This document shows positions 56,201-64,000 of a stretch of 64,000 nucleotides of DNA, piece by piece (within the stretch, counting starts at the first letter, position 1; every line of letters starts with the position of its first letter). A program made the translations under genes and the position numbers. The notes below the pieces were generated by a model. That model did no database searches, was not told the DNA's origin, and worked only from the letters and a program-made list of their open reading frames with translations. The stretch is from Xanthoparmelia taractica (lineage: Eukaryota; Ascomycota; Lecanoromycetes; Lecanorales; Parmeliaceae), in the NCBI GenBank assembly GCA_033085395.1, contig JANQBS010000089.1:62001-126000 (forward strand), written 5' to 3'.

Positions 56201-56722
56201 ATGTCTCGCAGCCTAAGCTTCCTCCTCCTGCTATACATCTTCATTTGCTACGTCGCATTATCACCATCATCACCGTCACTCCCACCAACCCCCCTCCAAA
56301 TCACCAACACAACCCACCTACTCACCCCCCAAACAACCTGCACCCCCTTCAAACTCTTCCACCTCCGACCCCCCTACTCCGACTGCTCCCGCGCCATCGA
56401 CTTCCTCTCCTCGAGCCGTATCCCCGGCTACTTCCATGTCGGAGGCGTCATGGATGACTGGCAGCTCCCCGTCACTGAAACAGTCGGCGCGTGCCAAGTC
56501 GGAGTGCGCATGGCGCGGTTTTCTTTGCCGGAAGAAGCATCTTGGATGGGGGTGAAGGAGGCGGCGGTGAGGGTTAATGAGAGGTGTAGGGTTAGGGGAG
56601 CTTTGATGGATGTGACGGGGGGGTGGACTACGGTTGGGTTGCATGGGTGGATTGAGGTGGTGATTGAGAGGTGTGGGAGTGGGAGCGGTGTGGAGGGTTG
56701 GTTGAGGGGTGAGGTTGTATAA
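56201..56722 (+). CDS. Small secreted cysteine protein (173 aa)
   Basis: Single exon, 173 aa. The first 25 residues form a signal peptide (SLSFLLLLYIFICYVAL). The mature part has cysteines in TTCTPFKLFH, YSDCSRAIDFL, VGACQVGVRMA, NERCRVRG and VIERCGSG. The pattern of an early DC..AI segment, a central LPVTETVGAC, a conserved Trp, an AAVRVNERC helix and a final GGWTTVGLHGWIEV strand is one I have seen in many small secreted proteins of filamentous ascomycetes, but it has no name I can give. Codon third positions shift from C-rich to G-rich near the middle of the gene. Possible effector or wall-associated protein; inferred only. Confidence 0.75.
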   Translation: MSRSLSFLLLLYIFICYVALSPSSPSLPPTPLQITNTTHLLTPQTTCTPFKLFHLRPPYSDCSRAIDFLSSSRIPGYFHVGGVMDDWQLPVTETVGACQVGVRMARFSLPEEASWMGVKEAAVRVNERCRVRGALMDVTGGWTTVGLHGWIEVVIERCGSGSGVEGWLRGEVV

Positions 56723-57056
56723 TATTTGCGAGGACATTTCGGCTGTCCATATTTAGGATAAAGAAGAAGTGATTGCGTTGAAGATGGAGTATCAAATAAA
56801 GCCCTTGATAAGCGTGGCGAGGAAGTTTGCCTTCCATTTTCACGGCATTCGACTGTAAAGGCTGCGAAGATGCACATAAGGTCACGGAAGACAGGAAAGA
56901 GAAACGAAAGAGTAGCTCATTCAAAAAAGTCTTTCATGATGATCTAGAAAAGGTTGACGCTGTGAACCTAGTAAGCAGGAGGGGTATCAGCGCAAAATGC
57001 ATAGAGTAACCGTAGCTCTCAGACTAGGTCTCAGACCTTTGCGGCCTTTTAATGCT
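56723..57056. other. Intergenic
   Basis: About 330 bp with nothing recognised; 3' ends of two convergent units. Confidence 0.6.
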
Positions 57057-57958
57057 CTAGAGTGGCTTCTTTTCCTCCTTCCCCTTCCTCTCCTTCATAT
57101 TAGGGACCACCAACATCTCCAAAACAATTCTAGGCAAGACATCAATCAAAGATTTCTGTATATCGTGACCGAAATAACCCACATCGACGGCCGTCTGCAA
57201 CGGACAGGATCCCACACAGGCTCGGGCCATGGTTCGCGCAGTGGGCGTGAAGAAAGAAGACGGCTCTTCGTTGTGTGTACAATCGGTAGGCCGTCCGACT
57301 GAAATCGCCAGGTATTCGACGTCTCCACCTTCGACTCTGACTTCCACCGCGAGCCAGGTACTCATGGCCATATTGAACGCTTTGAACCCACCGTATACCG
57401 TTGCGTATGGTACTACTGAGTCGGCGATAGAGCCGATGTTTATGATCAGAGTCCGGGCAGAAGGGTTCTTGTCAACTGCCAAGGGAATCTGGCGTTGGGA
57501 TTAATCGCGAAATCGACTTCTTCTGATGTGCTCTTCTCCAGAGACTAAATTTTAACACCGCCGCCGACGTTATTGACGAGGGGATACAGATTTAGGCCGT
57601 CGAGGCTGGCCACGAGATCGTCGATCTGCTGACTCGTAAACGTGGGAGCATTGAGTGCGGCGGTCATGGACTGGACGTTTTTGTGTTCACTTGGGAGCCG
57701 GATATTTATTTTCTCGAGCTTTTGAGAGTTTCTACCATGCAGATTGACGTGGAAGCCTTTGGCTGCAAGCTTTTAGGCGATTCCAGGACCAATGCCATCA
57801 CGGGCACCGGTTACCAAAGCCCAGGGACTGTTGCCGTAAAGGTAGCGCTTTATGGAAGAGGATCGAGTGTAGAGGGAGACGAAAGGAATGAAAAGGAAAA
57901 GAAGAAGAAGAAGAAGAAGAGGAGGAGGAGGAGGAGGAGGAGGAGGAGGGTGATTCAT
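57057..57958 (-). pseudogene. Short-chain dehydrogenase/reductase pseudogene
   Basis: Read on the minus strand from 57958: a hydrophobic N-terminus, then SPWALVTGARDGIGPGIA (the TGxxxGIG cofactor motif). A TAA stop (57775-57773) interrupts it, but the same frame continues with KLAAKGFHVNLHGRN and LYPLVNNVGGG (the NNVG motif) to a TAG (57546-57544), and on to LTRTLLPGL. There the frame shifts (about 57,470-57,490) into LIINIGSIAD, VVPYATVYGGFKAF (catalytic YxxxK) and the C-terminal region ending at 57057 with KGKEEKKPL. The hydrophobic start and lysine-rich end resemble very-long-chain 3-ketoacyl reductases of the ER, such as yeast Ifa38. Two stops and a frameshift, with no usable intron seen around them, mark it as broken; assembly error could explain the frameshift. 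Confidence 0.8.
57899..57949 (+). repeat. GAA/GAG trinucleotide repeat
   Basis: A run of GAA then GAG triplets. On the minus strand it encodes the poly-Leu and poly-Pro start of the dehydrogenase pseudogene. Confidence 0.9.
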
Positions 57959-58550
57959 GGTGAATTGTAGACTTGTGATATTATAGAATACGGTAAATTA
58001 CAAGATATAGGATGTAAAGTACTTTAGTACATTTCGTAGATATAATACATCGGAGGAAATGTCGGCCCGCTTAGCTGTGCCCCACTTGCCCCGTAAACGG
58101 TATATTGGTGAGTTTGATTCAACTTGTGTGTTGTTTCCATCAATCTCGACGACTGCTTCTTATATATGAGTGACTGCTCACGATTGCTTCGTGGATGCCT
58201 CCTTCAGCCATGACTTCTCATGTGCAAGCCACGCCGCAGCAACATTGACTCTACTACCGCTTAATCCTCTCGCACGGACCGCTGAGTAAAGAGCAAGTAA
58301 GGTCGTGCCCACTCCCACTCTGTCCCCCCTTTGACCATCTCATGTACATAAAGATCCCTCCTCCCTTGTCAACCAACTCATCTCTTCCCAACACCCACTT
58401 ACATCCATTCTACCTTTCTGACCCTTTCTCTCCCACCTCGGACGCCTGATCAATCGGAAGCGTCCTTCCTCCAACCTCACTCATCAAACCTTCACCACCT
58501 TCTCTCTACATCATTGCCAACTGGGCTTTGAATCCCTCGACTGCAAAAAG
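57959..58550. other. Intergenic, promoter of RNase H1 gene
   Basis: The right 250 bases are C/T-rich, typical of a fungal promoter and leader. No other feature is seen. Confidence 0.5.
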
Positions 58551-59054
58551 ATGGGCTACAAGATGGTCATGTATGTCGACGGCGGCTGCAGAGGTAATGG
58601 CCAACCAGGAGCCTTGGGTGCCTGCGCATGCTTTGTCGTCAAGAAATGGGGCCGTTCCGAGACCTGGACCGAGCGTTTACCAGCTTCGTCGTTTCCAGTA
58701 CCTACCAGCCAACGAGCCGAGCTTTGTGCCATCATCATTGCCCTCAAGCACGCTATCAAGGAACGTCAGAATCTCGACAACAACCCTTGGATGGACGTCA
58801 CCATACACACAGACTCGAGGTATGCACATGGTTGCATGACCGAATGGTACAGCAAGTGGCAGAACAACGGTTTTATCAACTCACTTGGAAATGAGGTTGC
58901 CAACCGTGACCTGATTGAGAGAGCGCTCGAGCTTGAAAGCGACATCTTGGACCATGGCAAGGTCCACTGGGAATGGATACCAAGGTCTGATAACACAGCC
59001 GCTGATGAAGCCGCCAACGAGGAGATGGATGATATGGAGGAAGATTATTATTGA
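58551..59054 (+). CDS. Ribonuclease H1
   Basis: Cuts the RNA strand of RNA/DNA hybrids. Single exon, 167 aa, a bare catalytic domain without the N-terminal hybrid-binding module of yeast Rnh1. The four acidic residues are present: Asp10 (YVDGGCRGNG), Glu57 (SQRAELCAI), Asp88 (IHTDSRYA) and Asp152 (NTAADEAAN). The segment before the last Asp (WIPRSDNT) lacks the His found in the bacterial active-site loop. The C-terminus is acidic (MDDMEEDYY). No targeting signal is seen, so nuclear or cytosolic. Confidence 0.95.
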   Translation: MGYKMVMYVDGGCRGNGQPGALGACACFVVKKWGRSETWTERLPASSFPVPTSQRAELCAIIIALKHAIKERQNLDNNPWMDVTIHTDSRYAHGCMTEWYSKWQNNGFINSLGNEVANRDLIERALELESDILDHGKVHWEWIPRSDNTAADEAANEEMDDMEEDYY

Positions 59055-59644
59055 TTCTCTGGTTGGACGTACACTTGTATCGCATGGGCGACAAAGAGTT
59101 CTTTGTCGAACCGCTTAGCTTTCCACTGCTTTGACAAGCCAAGATGAGGAGTACACTACATACACAGACAAGGGCGGCAGGATACATTCGACCAGGTACA
59201 TTGGTGGAGAAGGATGAAGGCCCGAGAGCTCAAGCTTGGCATTGATTATTTGACCCACTCCTTTATTCGTACAAACACATCATTATGCACAGACCCTTAT
59301 TGGAATGGGCGATTAGTCTTGATATATGCTTGGCAGGTAGTACTTAGCAGGCTTCTCTTGCTTCCATAAACTTGTCACCCTTGCCACCCACCACACGCAC
59401 ACAGTATCATTCAGTTAAGCCTCAACTCTTGTCAAGTAATAGCGGTCCACATTGTTTGTGCCTTTCTCTTTGCCTGGTACTATCACATTCCTGTTCTATC
59501 ACTACTCTTCGCCATCGAGAAGAAACCAGCCAGATTCCATCGGCAACAGATTACGAGCACTCCCTTACGTGGCATCCATCTTCTCACAGTTTGCTGGACG
59601 GTCCTATCAATTTCTTGCCTTCTTGTCTTGACCACCTTTCGACA
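59055..59644. other. Intergenic before the MYND gene
   Basis: The frame of the next gene is open upstream to an ATG at 59372, but those codons look like leader sequence rather than protein. Confidence 0.5.
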
Positions 59645-60262
59645 ATGGAATCCACTCAGAAGGCTTGCGCCAAATGCCACAAGACTCAGGCAGACAAGCC
59701 TCTCAAACGCTGCGCCAAATGCCAGAATGAGTGGTACTGCAGCCGTGACTGCCAGAAAGCCCATTGGAAATCCCACAAAGCATTTTGTAGTTCTTCGCAG
59801 CAGACCAATACGCAGAAAAAACCCCAAAATACAACTAATTTCGACGCCATGCCTAAAACAGCCGGCGACTTTTTCAAGAATATCTGTCAGGACAACTACT
59901 TGCACCAATTCTCCGAAAAAGACGCTTTCACCCAACTCATCGACTGCTATCGCATGCGTGTTGAGGACGACTACAAATTTGCCGGCGATACACGCGGACT
60001 CTACAACGGAGATGACCCACTGCCCGACTTCCAGGAATTCTTGGACATGGCAGAGACAAGAAGTGGGATATTGCCCAGCTGGTGGTCGGATGCGAAGAGG
60101 ACGGAGTGTGAGAAGATGGCAGTAGATGCAGTGGAATGGAGCGATGTGAACGCCGCTGTGGAAAAACAGGATGTCATCGAGCACTACGGTGATCGTCTCA
60201 TGCCGATGAAGTTGAGGCTCCTGGCTGAGAAAATCTATGGCACGAAGATCGAGGGAACGTGA
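59645..60262 (+). CDS. MYND zinc-finger protein (205 aa)
   Basis: Single exon, 205 aa from the ATG at 59645 (CGACAATGG); a start at 59372 would add 91 unlikely residues. The N-terminus is a complete MYND finger, with ligands Cys8, 11, 23, 26, 32 and 36, His44 and Cys48, a protein-protein interaction domain. The remainder, from AGDFFKNICQDNYLHQFSE to the end, looks like a conserved fungal helical region (YRMRVEDDYKFAGDTRG, LPSWWSDAKRTECEKMA) seen in small MYND proteins. There is no SET domain. Partner and role unknown. Confidence 0.9.
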   Translation: MESTQKACAKCHKTQADKPLKRCAKCQNEWYCSRDCQKAHWKSHKAFCSSSQQTNTQKKPQNTTNFDAMPKTAGDFFKNICQDNYLHQFSEKDAFTQLIDCYRMRVEDDYKFAGDTRGLYNGDDPLPDFQEFLDMAETRSGILPSWWSDAKRTECEKMAVDAVEWSDVNAAVEKQDVIEHYGDRLMPMKLRLLAEKIYGTKIEGT

Positions 60263-60964
60263 TTGGGGTGAAGCGTCATAGCAGGTGCTGCGGTCAGTGA
60301 TAGCTCCATTGATCGAGCAATCTTGGTTTACAATCCGCTCTCATGTTAATGCATCGACACTGAATGAAAAGGAGGGAAACGAAAGTCTACAACAGTAGCG
60401 CCAAACATGTGACAAGTATTACCTGCAGCGACGCTCGGTGAATCGAGTCGTAGCGGTATAACATTGATAATGTGGTCTGCTCCACCTCCAAAGGCGTCTG
60501 TGCGTCATGCATGCTGCATCCTGCTTCTCCGCGTCACCCTGAATATTCTGGACCGAGATCAGACACAGAAACTTTTCCATTAGGCCCATCATCGCATATG
60601 CACGATTAGGCTACTCCGTGCATTGGCTAGCTGCAAGAAACCAGATTGGGAAGCCGAGACGCAGCTATCCGGCAGGCTGCTGCACGTAGGAATCCTTTCC
60701 GTTAGCTTAACCCGCTGGCACAATACGTTGCAATGTGCTATGACCTTTGCACCAAGCTGTTGTTTGTTGCCGCGGGTGGAGAGCGAGCCGTGCAGATAGG
60801 CCGTGCCAATGGCAACACTGGGCGCTCGGCATCATCGTTCGGGACATCTTGGTCAAGGCCTAAGCTAACGGTTGTGAAGGTCAAGTTAGCGCCAGCATTT
60901 GATACTGTCACTTGAAGTATATGGGAATAAACAATTGCATGGAGAAGGTACAAGTTCATTAGTC
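60263..60964. other. Intergenic
   Basis: About 700 bp with no gene or repeat recognised. Confidence 0.6.
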
Positions 60965-61612
60965 TTATTGGACTCGAGCCCAGCTCAAACCCCTATCATA
61001 TGAATGCCATGACACTGCGTCCAACAATGTCGTATGCAACACCAAACACAACGTGTCGAACGAGACCTCGCCTCTAATATGCAAGCACGCTCTGCCACTT
61101 CTGCCATGGAATACCGTCATCCAGTTCCCGACAAAAACCGGCCTCGGTTCCAGTCCGGTTATTGAAAAAGGCCGGGGTCCCATGACAATGTTTGTTCTCG
61201 TAGAATTCGAGATGGTCCGTGTCCCACGGGTTGCTACCCCAACTTCCCCCTGCAATTTGATATCAGTATCGTCGCTATAAGAAAAGACTTCAGGTATCAG
61301 GATTTGGTTAGATCCCGGCTTCCGAAGATGCAATCGAAAATCCTTTTCACATTCCAATCTGAAGGGGGTTTGAAAAGTCCACATACCGATTCTCGGTGTT
61401 GTCAGACTGAAGGCGGTGTAGAAGTTTAAACCCTTCTTGCGAGGACGCTGCGGTTCGTGGTCATCCGTACGGCAGTTCGTGTCAGTGGGCTCGAAGCAGC
61501 GCATCCATGGCCAGGTGCCGCGCCTGTTGAGTTCGCCATGGGTGTTTGGAAGGGACAGAGTTGTGATGGATGTGATAGTCAAGGCTACCAAGAGAAGGAT
61601 TTTGTTGACCAT
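60965..61612 (-). CDS. Small secreted protein, family unknown (215 aa)
   Basis: Single open frame. Residues 1-20 form a signal peptide (MVNKILLLVALTITSITTLS), followed by a dibasic Kex2-like site (ELNRRG, about 27-32). The mature part has a few cysteines and several Thr/Arg-rich strands (FSLTTPRIGMWTF, EVGVATRGTRTI), ending DRGLSWARVQ. Family not recognised. A GTATGT donor-like string occurs inside (about 61,390), so a short intron cannot be excluded, though the frame is open throughout. Confidence 0.6.
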   Translation of the reverse strand: MVNKILLLVALTITSITTLSLPNTHGELNRRGTWPWMRCFEPTDTNCRTDDHEPQRPRKKGLNFYTAFSLTTPRIGMWTFQTPFRLECEKDFRLHLRKPGSNQILIPEVFSYSDDTDIKLQGEVGVATRGTRTISNSTRTNIVMGPRPFSITGLEPRPVFVGNWMTVFHGRSGRACLHIRGEVSFDTLCLVLHTTLLDAVSWHSYDRGLSWARVQ

Positions 61613-64000
61613 GTTGGAGGAGTTGATTGAGGTTTAGATATTTTGCGGACAATTTGCGCTGCAAATTGTGTATACTGATACGGTGTAGGACATGCGATAT
61701 CTTCCTTTCCTTTGAGGAGATGCACTCTGCTTTTATACGTGTGGCGAAAGGCCTCTGACGTTGAGCATGCGTCACTCACTGGGTTTGGGCGGCGGAGACC
61801 AGTGTTTCAAGGACGTGAAACACATGAGTGTCTGCTGTTGTATCCAGTCGCTCAAGATCATGGCCACAGGACGAGACTTGTTCTGCTTCGAAAGTGAAGA
61901 AGTTCTGCACATGAGCAGGGTGGCTCCACCATCAAGCATCATCGATTGGTCCTCTGTCTGTGAAACCAAAGAATCTGACTTATGGGGGACGTACGATGAG
62001 GGTGTCAAGTCGAAACCTTGAAGAGCCTTGGGATTCCAGCACATGACACAAAACGGCCGTGGTTCTAAAACCGACGTAACAGTTTGATGAATGGTCTGCT
62101 CGTTTCCAGCCGCCTATTGAGTATCATCTTTAAGCATTGGTCATGAAAAAGCCCCAGTGGTTTCAGCCTTGCCCGGCACCCATCGCAACCAACAAATCCC
62201 ACCTTCAGCTAAACATGACAAACACCAGACATTTCCGGATCATATAATACCACACTCTATGAGTATACTATCAACTGAAAATGACTCAGTATCCTAGCTG
62301 GCCTCAGACCTTACGAGGGGAGGCTGAGACGCAGCTACCCGACGGGCAGTTGTAGCTCAGCTGGTCTCCCACTGTACTCCTGCCACATCGCTACTATCAA
62401 CACGTGCATTTACCAATATTGGTCCCCTAACCGGTTCTCGAAAAAAAAATGCGTTGGGAATGTGGCCCTGATTGGCCAAAGAGAACGCGGAGGACATCGG
62501 ACAACTTGCGAAAGCCTAGCAGATACGAATACCGCAAGCATACGGCTTGACTCTTTACAACATGGTGCACTCTTAGACTGAAAAGTTATCCAATGAGCGC
62601 CGGCGCCAAGTGCTCGTACGTTCGAGCTACGGCCCCTGCATCTACGTGTACTATCTCTTTAGCCATCTCTGCCCATAAATTCCTCTCACGTCGACTTACA
62701 TATCATTGCAAGATGCATGTCAAGTATTCATTGAAGCTCCTGGTGGCCTTCTTTAGTTGGCAAATCACTACTCTTGGGTTTCCTGCTCTACCCTGACAGG
62801 TCTTCATCGTTCGGGTGATTTTCTCAACCTGCACTCCACATTGCAATACGCAAGAATTGCCTGCTAACGGTGCACTGTTCACTTATAATTTGCGTTTGAT
62901 TCTTTTTTGTCAACGTTTCAGACTTCGCCTGGGCAGCGCTGTCGTCGAAAATGATCGCGTCAACTTACATCTATCAACAAAATGCCAAGCTTACCATTTT
63001 GCATCATACTTCGAGCAGACTCCCGAGTCTTCAATACAAGATCATGATAAGACTATCCTAACGTCGTCAAAAGCCTCCGTCGCTGTAGGGACTTGTGTAG
63101 CGCCACATCATGCTGCCAAATTTTCGATCTGTTGCGGTCCGCACCTTGACCGTTGCTCCAACAGATATGCACTTGTCTTCAAAACCACGTCCCGCTAAAT
63201 TTGGTAAGTGCATCGCTTCTGGAACCGCACAGGTACATGCTAACCTTAGGGCCATCTATCCTGTCCCCATACAAACCCAATTTCTCCCCAACTTCACAAA
63301 GCGTACGGTCCTTGCCAGATCAGTATCGCGGGCGTCCAGAATTGAACGCTTTCGGACTCCTATTATCGCATCAGCTAATCTCGAAATCTGATCCCGAAAT
63401 CCGATCACAAACCATGCACATAGCCACAATTGGGAGTTTAGCAAATCGGGTATCGGCCGTGGACTTTGGACCAAGCTCGAACAGCGTACAGATAGCAAGG
63501 TGCAATGGTACCTAATCGCTCCATGGCGTTTTGGTTGCTGCCATCCCGGTGTGGTTGAGAGCTCGATTTAGCTCAAGACCAAAGCAAAATGTCCAGCGAG
63601 TCTACTTCAACTAGAACAGAGGTTGAAGCTATGAGAGGACGACGTACTGTTCACGGTCACTGTACCATTTCTCTAACAGCCATGGCTCTTGCCATCTTTG
63701 GCTCCCTTCCGACTTCTGATACCGTCGGCTACGCACAGCTATACCTAAATCCCACGCTGTAAATATGCTTTGCTTTTCCGCCGGAAAGCGGCAAGCGGAG
63801 AATCAGCTCTCGGCACGGTCCATTGATCGGATAGTACCGGCCGTGAAGACTGAGATCTCATTTGTTCGCTACAACAGATGCGCTTGTGGATGATAGAGCC
63901 GCAGGATACGGGGAACCAATCACGGCAGGATCAAGGGTAGTACGCAAGATATAAAGCACTTAAGCTCGGGTTTCCTGTTCGTGTGACTCGTCTCGCTCAA
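61613..64000. other. Intergenic to window end
   Basis: About 2.4 kb with only short ORFs in many frames and no family signature. The left part should contain the promoter of the secreted-protein gene. A sequence at 62,350 matches a tRNA box A but lacks the rest of a tRNA. Confidence 0.55.

Noticed and set aside
62350..62440. tRNA-like start: TAGCTCAGCTGG fits box A
   Set aside because: No matching box B or cloverleaf at the right distance; GGTTCTCGA nearby does not fit.
1..64000. Biosynthetic cluster, CRISPR array or novel defence system
   Set aside because: The genes are mostly unrelated housekeeping functions; no PKS/NRPS core, no regularly spaced repeats and no conserved multi-gene module were seen.

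Overview
The window is chromosomal DNA of a filamentous ascomycete (Pezizomycotina; the gene content would suit a Dothideomycete, but that is only an impression). Five things point there: introns of about 42-80 nt with GT..AG ends, fungus-specific families (Zn2Cys6 regulators, fungal F-box proteins, GH64), small secreted proteins, moderate gene density on both strands, and one very AT-rich island that carries the marks of repeat-induced point mutation (RIP).

Layout. 0.6-4.1 kb: MSH3 mismatch-repair gene. 5.7-9.0 kb (minus): long F-box protein. 9.1-11.8 kb (minus): CSC1/OSCA-type osmosensing channel in five exons. 12.4-13.6 kb (minus): GH64 beta-1,3-glucanase-like gene. 14.2-16.0 kb: chaperonin subunit CCT2, whose first exon is only the ATG. 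16.8-20.3 kb: intronless IRE1, the unfolded-protein-response kinase/RNase. 20.9-21.7 kb (minus): FAR-17a/AIG1-like membrane hydrolase. 22.7-25.3 kb: Zn2Cys6 transcription factor. 25.3-28.8 kb: gene-poor, low-complexity stretch with a G19 run. 28.8-30.4 kb: proline iminopeptidase-like S33 hydrolase.

31.7-39.9 kb is the AT-rich island. Its core is a complete but dead Ty3/gypsy LTR retrotransposon on the minus strand (32,338-39,326), bounded by a perfect 5-bp target duplication and flanked by further RIP-like DNA. A cysteine-rich secreted-protein gene at the left border is broken, apparently by the same process.

40-46 kb holds two unfamiliar genes, one with internal repeats, and an FHA-like protein kinase. 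47.4-49.2 kb (minus) is a 4-coumarate:CoA-ligase-like enzyme ending in the peroxisomal signal AKL. It is divergent from ATP11 (49.6-50.6 kb), the mitochondrial F1-ATPase assembly factor. 51.3-52.8 kb is an unnamed five-exon gene built from two related four-cysteine modules. 53.6-61.6 kb holds three small secreted-protein genes, a short-chain dehydrogenase pseudogene, RNase H1 and a MYND-finger protein. The last 2.4 kb has no convincing gene.

Most intact genes are housekeeping and unrelated to each other; I see no biosynthetic cluster and no obvious defence or novel multi-gene system. The least explained pieces are the two-module cysteine protein, the repeat-bearing 617-aa protein, and the RIP island with its damaged neighbour. 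Spliced gene models were worked out by hand from frame, splice sites and family knowledge; exon sums were checked to be multiples of three.
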